Below are positions 22,222 to 30,073 of a DNA stretch of 64,000 nucleotides, in pieces; the first letter of the stretch is position 1, and each line of letters starts with the position of its first letter. The DNA comes from Roseovarius mucosus (lineage in GTDB: Bacteria; Pseudomonadota; Alphaproteobacteria; Rhodobacterales; Rhodobacteraceae): positions 248,001 through 312,000 of the forward strand of contig NZ_CP020474.1 of assembly GCF_002080415.1 (NCBI RefSeq), read 5' to 3'. The position numbers and the translations under genes were made by a program. The notes beneath the pieces were generated by a model. It had not been told where the DNA came from, ran no database searches, and saw only the letters and a program-made list of their open reading frames with translations.

Positions 22222-23613
22222 TTGCTGAATTCGCTTTCCGGGCGCTTCCTGATCCTGACGGCCATTTTCGTGATGTTGGCCGAGATTTTGATCTTTGTCC
22301 CCTCCATCGCCCGCTTTCGCGAAGATTACCTGCTGACCCGGCTGGAACGGTCCCAAATCGCCTCGCTCGTGCTTCTGGCCGATGAAGAGGTAACGCCTGA
22401 CCTGCAAGAAGAACTCTTGCGCAACGCCGAGGTGTTCAACGTCGTGCTGCTGCGCGATGATGCCCGCCAGTTGATCCTGTCCTCCCCCGTGCCCGAACCC
22501 GTGGCGCAAACCTTCGACTTGCGCGACGCCCCCGCCATTACCCTGATCCGCGATGCCATGATGCGGCTCGTCACACCCGACCGCCAGATCATCCGTGTCA
22601 TCGGCGAGCCGGTGCGCATGGGCGGGATGTTGATCGAGATCACCCTCGATTCCTCCGGCTTGCGCGCAGCGATGATCGACTACGGCCTGCGCATCCTCTG
22701 GCTCTCGCTGGTGATTTCCATCTTCACGGCTGTGCTGCTCTTTCTCGCCGTGCGCGTGACCCTCGTCAAACCGATCAAGCGCGTGGTTGCCGCCATGCAG
22801 ACCTATGCCGCCGCCCCCGAGGATGTGCGCCGCGTGCTGCGCCCCACCGCCCGCGTCAAGGAACTGCGCGAGGCCGAGGAAACCCTGCAATCTCTGCAAA
22901 CCCAACTCACCGGCGCCCTCAAGCAAAAAGAGCATCTCGCCCAGCTGGGCGGGGCCGTCGCCAAGGTCAATCATGACCTGCGCAATATCCTCACCTCCGC
23001 CCAGCTTTTCACCGACCGGATCGAAACCAGCGAAGATCCCACCGTCAAACGCCTCGCCCCCAAACTCATCAACGCCCTCACCCGCGCCGTGCATCTGTGC
23101 GAAGCCACGCTGGCCTATGGCAAGGCCGAAGAGCCGGGGCCCGTCTTTGCCCGCCTCTATCTCGCGGATGTCGTGGCCGATGTGATCGACAGCGAGCGTC
23201 TCGCCGCAGGCGATGCCGATGTCAGCTTTGCCGAGGATGTGCCCGGCGACCTCGTCGTGCTGGCCGATGCCGAACAGCTCTATCGCATCATCGGCAACCT
23301 CGTGCGCAACGCCCGCCAAGCCATCGTCAATAGTGGCCGCCCCGGCGAGATCAGCGTGATGGCCGATGAGGATGCCGCCGAATGGATGATCCGCGTTGCG
23401 GACACCGGCCCCGGCCTGCCACGACGGGCGCGCGAACATCTCTTCAAACCCTTTCAGGGCGGCACCACCAAGGGCGGCAGCGGCCTTGGCCTGACCATCG
23501 CCGCAGAACTGGTGCGCGGCCATGGCGGCACGCTCATTCTCGAACGCAGCGACGCCACGGGCACCGCCTTCTGTATCACCCTGCCCAAGGGAAATTTCGG
23601 CGCGACGTCATAA
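22222..23613 (+). CDS. Sensor histidine kinase, orphan
   Basis: 463 residues from a TTG start, which is supported by GAGGGG 5 nt upstream. A first membrane helix (FLILTAIFVMLAEILIF) and a second (LWLSLVISIFTAVLLFLAV) flank a periplasmic sensor of about 130 residues; HAMP-like VTLVKPIKRVV follows. HisKA box has His251 in VNHDLRNILTSAQLF; ATPase motifs are NLVRNARQAI, DTGPGLP and GGSGLGLTIA. There is no response regulator beside it, so its partner is elsewhere. The signal sensed cannot be told. Confidence 0.9.
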   Translation: MLNSLSGRFLILTAIFVMLAEILIFVPSIARFREDYLLTRLERSQIASLVLLADEEVTPDLQEELLRNAEVFNVVLLRDDARQLILSSPVPEPVAQTFDLRDAPAITLIRDAMMRLVTPDRQIIRVIGEPVRMGGMLIEITLDSSGLRAAMIDYGLRILWLSLVISIFTAVLLFLAVRVTLVKPIKRVVAAMQTYAAAPEDVRRVLRPTARVKELREAEETLQSLQTQLTGALKQKEHLAQLGGAVAKVNHDLRNILTSAQLFTDRIETSEDPTVKRLAPKLINALTRAVHLCEATLAYGKAEEPGPVFARLYLADVVADVIDSERLAAGDADVSFAEDVPGDLVVLADAEQLYRIIGNLVRNARQAIVNSGRPGEISVMADEDAAEWMIRVADTGPGLPRRAREHLFKPFQGGTTKGGSGLGLTIAAELVRGHGGTLILERSDATGTAFCITLPKGNFGATS

Positions 23614-23669
23614 TTTCTTCCAAAACGCCCTTGCATTGCCCGACGTCAGAGTCTAATTGCTGCCCTCAC

Positions 23670-23746
23670 GGACCGATAGCTCAGCTGGATAGAGTACTTG
23701 ACTACGAATCAAGGGGTCGGGGGTTCGAATCCTCCTCGGTCCGCCA
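23670..23746 (+). tRNA. tRNA-Arg(ACG)
   Basis: 77 nt including encoded CCA. The acceptor stem GGACCGA/TCGGTCC is fully paired, D-loop AGCTCAGCTGGATAGAG, anticodon stem CTTGA/TCAAG with loop CTACGAA (anticodon ACG), T-loop GGTTCGAATCC. ACG is normally edited to ICG by TadA. Confidence 0.97.
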
Positions 23747-23914
23747 CTTATCCCCTTGATCCAGCTGAAATTCTTCTAACAATCTGATCTGCCCGCTGGC
23801 CCAAAAATCTGGGGCGTTTGCCTAGGCGTGTCGATGCAAGATGCGGTGCTTTGCCGCCCCTCTGCGCACAAAACACCCCTCACGCCCCTGCCCCAGCTGC
23901 CCCTCGCAAACCAC

Positions 23915-23954
23915 CCATCAAAACGAAACAATCCCGGCTCTTAACCGGGATTGT
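23915..23954 (-). terminator. Rho-independent terminator of the RTX/Hint gene
   Basis: ACAATCCCGG and its complement form a perfect 10-bp stem with a 7-nt loop about 31 bp after the stop on the minus strand, followed by TTTCGTTTT. Confidence 0.82.
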
Positions 23955-23984
23955 CCACGTTTTGATAACAATCAGGCCCGCCGT

Positions 23985-26900
23985 TCAGCGTACCAGCAAT
24001 TGCGCCTCATGCCGCTTGAGCGAGCGCCGCGCCGCCTGATAGGCTTCGATCCCCTCGACTGCGCGCAACTCCGGGAAGAGGTCATAGATCTCGTCCCGCT
24101 GTGCCGCGCCCATGCCGTCCAGAACCTGCTCACCGGGTTGGAAACTCTCGGTCCAGGTGCCGTTCGACAGAACCACCTCATGCTGATCGCACATAAAGTG
24201 GATATAGGTCGCTGCGCGTGTCTCGACTTGGCTCACACCCTCGATCCCGATCAGGTGCTTGGCCGCGGCCAACACCTCACGCTCTTCGAAATAGAGCGCG
24301 GCACGATCCGAATTGAGCAGGATGCGGTGCTGCGGGCTCAAAAGCATGTCCCGCTCCGGCAAACCATGCCCCAGCGAACCGGCACGGATCAGGATTGGGC
24401 GCAGATGCGGCGAGCGCGCCAATTCGTCCCCGCTCAGCCCCCGCTGACCGATCCAACGGATCTCTTGCAGACCGTTGTCGCGGGTAATCACCTTGTCTCC
24501 AACCTTCAACTCTTCCACCAGCTTTTCGCCACGCGGCGTGGCAATCGCCGTGCCGGGGGTAAAGCAAGGAATAAGGTTCTCGATCTCGCCGAACACCAAA
24601 GATCCGGTAACCGTCCCATCACGATCCTGGAAGTTGACCGTGCCCGAGGTCGAATCGCCGTCCGGGTCCGTTGTTTGCCCGACAATCTCGAACCGACCCA
24701 GACCGCGCAGGTCGAGCGTGTCAAAATCGTCGCCGCCGGTGCCACCATCAATCGTGTCACCCGCGCCAACATCGACGAACACATCGCGGTCATCGAGGCC
24801 AACAAGACGATCTGCACCCAGACCACCGCTGATCGTGTCATTGCCGGCACCGCCGGTGATCGTGTCATCCCCCTGACCACCAATCAAAGAGTCGTTGCCG
24901 TCAGCGCCCACGATGAAATCGTCGTCAATGCCACCGTCGATCACATCATCCCCGGCACCGCCGAGAATTGTGTCATCATCGTCCTGACCAAAGATCGTGT
25001 CATTGCCATCGCCACCGTCGATCAGGTCCCGGCCATTGCCCGGCTCCGGATCGGTCGCATCAGGAATATTGATCGAGTCGGGAAAGCCTTCTTCAAGCCC
25101 GCCAAAGATCACATCGTCCCCGGCACCGCCGTTGATCGTGTCAGACCCTTCGCCACCGATCAGCGTGTCATTGCCGTCATCGCCGTCGATCACATCGGCA
25201 TCAATGCCCCCGTCGATCAAATCCGCCCCGGCCCCGCCGGAAATCGTATCCGCATCGTCGCCGGTGGTGATCACATCGTCGCCATCACCGCCAAACACCA
25301 GATCGCGGTCATTCTCGGGATCAAGATCGGCCGGCACCGTGGTGCCAAAACCAAGATCAGGCAAAGGCAAGGTCGACGTAGAAGTGCCGGAATCAATGGT
25401 GTCATTGCCCGCGCCGCCGTCAATCGTATCAGAGCCATCCTCGCCAAAGATCAGATCAGCCCCGTCAGCCCCGTCAACCTGATCATCGCCAACCCCGGCA
25501 AAGACCACGTCATCCCCGGCACCCGCCCGGATGCTGTCATCATTCGGCGCAGCCCCCGGCAAAAGCGCGTCATCGTTGTCAACGAAATCGCCGTCCGGAT
25601 CGCCTGCATAGCCCAGATCAATCAGATCGTCTCCAGCAGTGCCATCCACAATCCCGTCACGGGTGGGCGGCGGCGGCGGCGGGGCGATGCCCACCGTGAC
25701 TGTCACGGTGGCCGTATCGGTGCCGCCATTGCCATCCGAAATCGTGTAATCAAACGTATCCGTGCCGCTGAACCCGGCGTTCGGCGTATAGGTCACGGTG
25801 CCGTCGCCATTGACCGTGGTGGTGCCATTGGCCCCATCCGTGGCTCCTGTCACCGACAGCGGGTCGAAATCCGCATCGGTATCATTGGCCAGAACCGGAA
25901 TCGTAACCTCTGTTTCAAATCCTGTCGTGACACCGTCGTCATTGACAGCATCCGGCACGGTATTGTCGGGCCGGATCAGGTTTTCGATCTCGGCAAAGGT
26001 CATGTCGCCGGTCACAGCCCCATCGCTGCCCAGAAATTCGACCCGACCAGAGGTCGAATTGCCATCCGGATCAACCGTCTCATCCACCACGCGCAGGGGG
26101 CCTGCACCGCGCAGATCAAGCGTGTCATTGTCCACGCCCGTGCTGCCGCCATCCACCACATCGCCTGCCGTGCCGCCGATGATCAAGTCTTCGTCAGCCC
26201 CGCCAGAGATATTGTCCGCACCGGCACCGCCCGACAGAACATCGTTCCCGGCCTCACCCAAGAGCGTATCGTCACCCTCGCCGCCAACCAGCGTATCGTC
26301 GCCCGGCAATCCGGCATCGACCACGCCCCCCGTCAGCCCGAAATATACATCCGTGACATTCAGACCATCCGATGTGCCATCGGCATCAGAATACCGGATC
26401 ACAAGCTGCGATACCGGTCCCGCAATCGAAACCGTAAGACTATGCGCCGGACCATCATCGGTGCCCGACCCCGCACCCATCGCTTGCTCCGCGCTCAGCA
26501 CCGTCACGGCAGAGCCGCCGACAAGGGTCACGGGGATCAGGTTATCCGCCGCGTCAAAGGCAAAGATCTGCACATTCTCTGTGCCATCAAGGTCATTGAT
26601 ATTGAACGAAACATTCGAAACTTCGGACGAGAATTCAAGCTTGAGATCGGTCGATCCCGGCGCCGCCAGATCCGCCGACAGCGAACTGCCCCCATCAGCC
26701 ACGGTGCCATCCGTGACAACCCCTGTCACATTCTGCGGATTGTCAGCAAAGGTGGTATCATCGGTCACTGTGCTGGTCAGCACCGAAAAGGTCACATCGA
26801 CAGAGCCGGTATTCTGGGTAAACGCTGTGATTGGATCGCCCGCGTCGATCGGATCGGCACCATTGGGATCGGGCGCCTCGCTCCACTGGAACACTTCCCG

Positions 26901-27167
26901 CGCACCCGCCGTCGCATCGGGCGTGTCGCCCACCAACAGATCATTGCCCGCGCCGCCCTCGACCGAGTCGCTTCCCGATCCGGCAAATACCGTATCGTTA
27001 CCAGCACCCGCTAGAATGGTGTCATCGCCGCCAAATCCGTCCACGACGTCATCGTTAGACCCGTCGGGCGCATCATTTGCATCAATCCGATCCCCCTCGG
27101 GATCGCCCGCGTAGGCAATATCAATTCTATTTCCGGAATTGTCGCCGTCGACTCTGTTAATTGCCAT
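23985..27167 (-). CDS. RTX-type calcium-binding exported protein with C-terminal Hint domain
   Basis: 1060 residues, very acidic. It has at least four blocks of GGxGxDxLx nonapeptides (for example GGAGNDLLVGD, GGEGDDTLLGEAGNDVLSGG), which bind Ca2+ outside the cell and mark type I secretion substrates. Between blocks is one cadherin/Ig-like repeat (IPVLANDTDADFDPLSVTG ... FDYTISDGNGGTDTATVTV). The last 200 residues are a Hint (hedgehog/intein) domain beginning CFTPGTAIATPRGEKLVEEL, with HRILL and THFMCDQHEVV-like elements; such domains are frequent in Rhodobacterales. ATG 27167 was chosen because GGGAGATGG precedes MAINRVDG. The full opposite strand is also open, an effect of the repeats. Adhesion or surface function is inferred only. 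Confidence 0.88.
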   Translation of the reverse strand: MAINRVDGDNSGNRIDIAYAGDPEGDRIDANDAPDGSNDDVVDGFGGDDTILAGAGNDTVFAGSGSDSVEGGAGNDLLVGDTPDATAGAREVFQWSEAPDPNGADPIDAGDPITAFTQNTGSVDVTFSVLTSTVTDDTTFADNPQNVTGVVTDGTVADGGSSLSADLAAPGSTDLKLEFSSEVSNVSFNINDLDGTENVQIFAFDAADNLIPVTLVGGSAVTVLSAEQAMGAGSGTDDGPAHSLTVSIAGPVSQLVIRYSDADGTSDGLNVTDVYFGLTGGVVDAGLPGDDTLVGGEGDDTLLGEAGNDVLSGGAGADNISGGADEDLIIGGTAGDVVDGGSTGVDNDTLDLRGAGPLRVVDETVDPDGNSTSGRVEFLGSDGAVTGDMTFAEIENLIRPDNTVPDAVNDDGVTTGFETEVTIPVLANDTDADFDPLSVTGATDGANGTTTVNGDGTVTYTPNAGFSGTDTFDYTISDGNGGTDTATVTVTVGIAPPPPPPTRDGIVDGTAGDDLIDLGYAGDPDGDFVDNDDALLPGAAPNDDSIRAGAGDDVVFAGVGDDQVDGADGADLIFGEDGSDTIDGGAGNDTIDSGTSTSTLPLPDLGFGTTVPADLDPENDRDLVFGGDGDDVITTGDDADTISGGAGADLIDGGIDADVIDGDDGNDTLIGGEGSDTINGGAGDDVIFGGLEEGFPDSINIPDATDPEPGNGRDLIDGGDGNDTIFGQDDDDTILGGAGDDVIDGGIDDDFIVGADGNDSLIGGQGDDTITGGAGNDTISGGLGADRLVGLDDRDVFVDVGAGDTIDGGTGGDDFDTLDLRGLGRFEIVGQTTDPDGDSTSGTVNFQDRDGTVTGSLVFGEIENLIPCFTPGTAIATPRGEKLVEELKVGDKVITRDNGLQEIRWIGQRGLSGDELARSPHLRPILIRAGSLGHGLPERDMLLSPQHRILLNSDRAALYFEEREVLAAAKHLIGIEGVSQVETRAATYIHFMCDQHEVVLSNGTWTESFQPGEQVLDGMGAAQRDEIYDLFPELRAVEGIEAYQAARRSLKRHEAQLLVR

Positions 27168-27895
27168 GTTCCATCTCCCGTGCCTCACCGACACATGCTT
27201 GCGACCCTGTTCAAAACGCCTGCATCGATCCCGATTCAACGGAACAAGAGCGACCGGCACAGAACCAAAGGGAAGGAATGCCCAACGGCATTACACAACG
27301 GGACGAAACAGCCCAAAACTTCCAATAACAGCGATCATTAAAGAGTCGGGGATTGCGGCAGCTTTCCACGAAACATCGCGTTGGTTTTGTGCGGTCGCCC
27401 CCGCGACCTACAGACATGACCCCCCAGATGGGCTGTCCAGACATTATCCTTTTGAATAGTCTGGCCCAAGTGGAATCTGGCGCAAACGTGCCGAAAATAC
27501 GCCTCTTAGGTTAATTTTGGCCTTGTTATCGCCACAAATCCCCCTCCCAAGACACGCCAACTGTTTCTGTCTCTGGGCAGGGATTCATCAAAAATTACGC
27601 GAAATTAAAGAAAAACGCTCGGATTTCAGCACGACTCACACGCATAGCGTGTGTTTGTTTCGGATCCCATGACATATCCGCGCAAACACGGGCTTCAGGG
27701 CGCCTCTGTGTTTAAAAAAAGGCAGAGCGGAAAATTCGGCAACAATGCACCACACAAAACGTCTCTGTTGCCAGATTGGAAACACGACTCTCCAAAGATA
27801 GCCGCGAATCTCTGAATAGCTGTGGATAACATCCCCGGCCACACATCCGCATGACCGGCCTAAGCCTGCCGCCGTCTTGATCACATTTTGGGAAA
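27168..27895. other. Long non-coding region between RTX gene and island edge
   Basis: These 728 bp have no credible gene; small frames such as 27636-27884 (minus) lack codon structure and similarity. It must hold the RTX promoter. A 7-bp inverted repeat, CACACGC-ATA-GCGTGTG (27637-27653), is followed by TTTGTTT and could be a small terminator or operator. The base composition is more AT-rich than the core. Confidence 0.5.
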
Positions 27896-27911
27896 TGGTG
27901 CCCCCACACGG
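27896..27911. repeat. Distal attachment site of the tRNA-Thr island
   Basis: TGGTGCCCCCACACGG, identical to the 3' end of tRNA-Thr plus CCA at 36477-36492. No intact tRNA is attached to this copy. Confidence 0.85.
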
Positions 27912-28043
27912 TGAAGATTGCAGGGAATATTGCCTTTATCTATATGATATTTATGTATTTATCAAGACGCCTCAAATTGCCTTGCTACCCTTTGTGTCAC
28001 CTCTTCTCAGACCTTTGCATCCAAGACCGCCCCAGTAGAATCA

Positions 28044-28364
28044 TCATTCCTGAGCAACCACCTCTGGATTCGATTCCCTCTTGGCCGCTTTCATGGCTTC
28101 TGTGATGGCCATGGTCTCGACGCTCACCCGAGTGACCCTTGTGATCAGGTCGATCACCTGTTCCCTGTAATCGGCAAACTTGTAGGTGTTGAATTTCTCG
28201 CGAATGGTCGGGTCTTTGGGTGTCTTTTCCTTGTACTGGTCAAGTATCCATTCCAGCCCCGAGCGGTTGCCCAGCTTGTAGTCCCAGCACGCCTCGGGGA
28301 TGCCCGATAGGGTGGTTTCACTGTCGAGGGTGATCGTGCCCGCGTCCTTGTCGGCCTTGAGCAC
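28044..28364 (-). pseudogene. C-terminal remnant of a type ISP restriction-like helicase
   Basis: About 106 residues that match, by recognition, the C-terminal end of large DEAD/DEAH helicase proteins of type ISP restriction systems: GIPEACWDYKLGNRSGLEW, ILDQYKEKTPKDPTIREKF, YKFADYREQVIDLI. A complete protein would be over 1,500 residues, so more than 90% is gone, including the helicase motifs and methylase. The frame is open a little further upstream (to about 28430) but similarity stops near 28370, where a deletion probably joined unrelated sequence. The opening GTG has no good ribosome site. It suggests the island once carried a restriction system. Confidence 0.75.
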
Positions 28365-28548
28365 AGGCTTGGGTGACCTGTTTAGAAGAAAAGAACAGTG
28401 GATGCGCCTTAATAACAGATTGCCGTTGTAAGTTGCCCCTTGGCCAGCGTTAGTCCTCCACTAAATGTAGCCAACCAAGAGGCAATAACAACAACATCCA
28501 TACAGCCATCGCTGTTACGCGATAGACTGACCACTCAGAGGCCTACTC

Positions 28549-28995
28549 TCAGTTGCCTTGTATATGGTCTTTGATCCCCGAACACGTCGAGATGTCACCC
28601 AGCACAAGCGGGTCAGTAACATACTCCCCTGTCGCGACGTATGAAGCATTCAAGTACTCTACGTAAACGCGCGCAAATTCCTTGAAGTTTCTCAAAACGC
28701 TTCTGACTGCATCGCCATCTGACAAGCCTTGCGTTTCTCCTAGATAAAGCACCGAGTACCCTTGATAGAACTCGTATATGCTGGCTAAATGGCTTGAAAC
28801 GCTGCTTTCTTCGCCAGAGACAGACAGTATCGAAACGACCAAACCACCACATCTATTCGCGATGTAAGACAGGTCGCTTTCTCCGACATGTTCAGAAAGG
28901 GGTTTTGGATAGTCTGCATTGGCCTCTGGAACCCATAGGCTTGTCGAAGCAAATAGGTTGAGCACCCAAATAAGCATCATAGCTTTCATGTTCAT
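28549..28995 (-). CDS. Small exported protein of unknown function
   Basis: 148 residues from ATG 28995, placed behind AGAGGA. The N-terminus is a signal peptide (MNMKAMMLIWVLNLFASTSLWVPEANA). The mature part has two Cys residues, IANRCGGL and ISTCSGIK, that could form a disulfide, and is mostly helical and acidic. I do not recognise the family. The gene lies inside the island between the helicase remnant and the resolvase and in the same direction. An upstream ATG at 29034 adds 13 residues before the signal and is less likely. Confidence 0.65.
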   Translation of the reverse strand: MNMKAMMLIWVLNLFASTSLWVPEANADYPKPLSEHVGESDLSYIANRCGGLVVSILSVSGEESSVSSHLASIYEFYQGYSVLYLGETQGLSDGDAVRSVLRNFKEFARVYVEYLNASYVATGEYVTDPLVLGDISTCSGIKDHIQGN

Positions 28996-29098
28996 GTTTT
29001 CCTCTTTTGTTTGCGTGTGTATGCTGCTTTTCAAAAAGGAAAGTGATCCTTGATGGTGTGCAGCTTTGTAGGTTTTGCCCTTGAAAGACGCTCAAACT

Positions 29099-29647
29099 TC
29101 ACTTCATCGAACAGATGCGGTGAACTGAGCGCTCTGAAATTCCAAGCTTTTTTGAAATTCCTCGTTTCGTCTCTCCAGCACGCAAGAGGCTTTGAACTGC
29201 ATCGGCCTTCAGGATTGCAGTGGGCTTTCTCCCCTTGTATTTGCCCAGAGCCTTTGCCTTGGCGATGCCTTCGCGCTGACGTTCCAGCATCATTTCCCGT
29301 TCAAACTGAGCGACAGACCCTAGGACATTGAGCATCAGCTTGCCCGTAGCGTTAGTGGTGTCCAAGCCTAGGTCGAGGATGCGAAGGCCGACATTCTTGC
29401 CGTCAAGCTCTTCGATGATTTCCCCGAGATGTCGCACAGACCGTGCCAATCGGTCCAGTTTTGTCACCACCAAAGTATCGCCATCCCGACAGAAGCCCAC
29501 AGCGTCCCTGAGCGACTCCCTGAGGCCGACTGAGCTTGTTTGCTCCTCCCACACCCTTTCACAGCCAATGACCCTCAGTGACTCTCTCTGAGCCTCTAAG
29601 CCTGCTTTCTGTTCTAGGGTCGATGTCCGTGCGTATCCGATGAGCAT
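29099..29647 (-). CDS. Serine recombinase (resolvase/invertase family)
   Basis: 182 residues from ATG 29647, behind AAGGAGGG. The catalytic domain starts MLIGYARTSTLEQ, with the nucleophile Ser9, and includes LVVTKLDRLARSVRHL and LMLNVLGSVAQFEREMMLERQREGIAKAK. The C-terminal helix-turn-helix reads TKRGISKKLGISERSVHRI. Length is that of Tn3-type resolvases and Hin-like invertases. It may resolve multimers of an excised circle or be a transposon relic; no inverted repeats of a Tn3 element were found nearby. Confidence 0.9.
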   Translation of the reverse strand: MLIGYARTSTLEQKAGLEAQRESLRVIGCERVWEEQTSSVGLRESLRDAVGFCRDGDTLVVTKLDRLARSVRHLGEIIEELDGKNVGLRILDLGLDTTNATGKLMLNVLGSVAQFEREMMLERQREGIAKAKALGKYKGRKPTAILKADAVQSLLRAGETKRGISKKLGISERSVHRICSMK

Positions 29648-30073
29648 TTGATTGCCCTCCTTGTCTGCCATTGATAGTTAAGATGTTGAGGCAGGGTGTC
29701 TGCCAAAAGCCGAAACCGACTTCACTTACAGGCTATCGCGCCACCTTCTGAGGCTGACACATGGGCAAGGTCTATTGGCAGGCCTTTGAGGCGCTGGGCA
29801 TTGGGTTTTTCATGAGTTCTGGAAGGGGTGGGGGGTTAGAAAAATCGACTTCAAAAAAGAGGTGTTATTATTGGACTTATTATTGAGATTTGTTATCGAC
29901 GACATTCTGAAGGCTTAGGAGCAGAATAGAACGGCCTTCGTGCCTAGTGCCGCGTATGAACGGTTCCAGCCCAAAGTGGACATGGGTTTTCGGGTGCCAG
30001 GGCGGAAACCAGCCCTTCGCAGCAGCTCATAGACCGCGGCGGATATTTAGGTCGAGTTTTGACCAGGTTATCG
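29648..30073. other. Non-coding region upstream of the resolvase
   Basis: These 426 bp carry no credible gene. The part next to the resolvase is where a res site would lie. A patch at 29835-29900 is AT-rich with short TTATT repeats. The part at 29970-30030 looks like decayed coding or intergenic sequence. Confidence 0.4.

Noticed and set aside
23841..27014. 1057-codon open frame on the plus strand
   Set aside because: It is the antisense of the RTX gene; GGxGxDxLx coding forces an open complementary frame. No ribosome site or domains.
24550..27140. Regularly repeated short motifs considered as a CRISPR array
   Set aside because: The repeats are coding, 27-bp spaced nonapeptides of the RTX protein, with no conserved repeat-spacer structure.
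27636..27884. 82-codon frame on the minus strand near the island edge
   Set aside because: No family, poor codon structure, no ribosome site.
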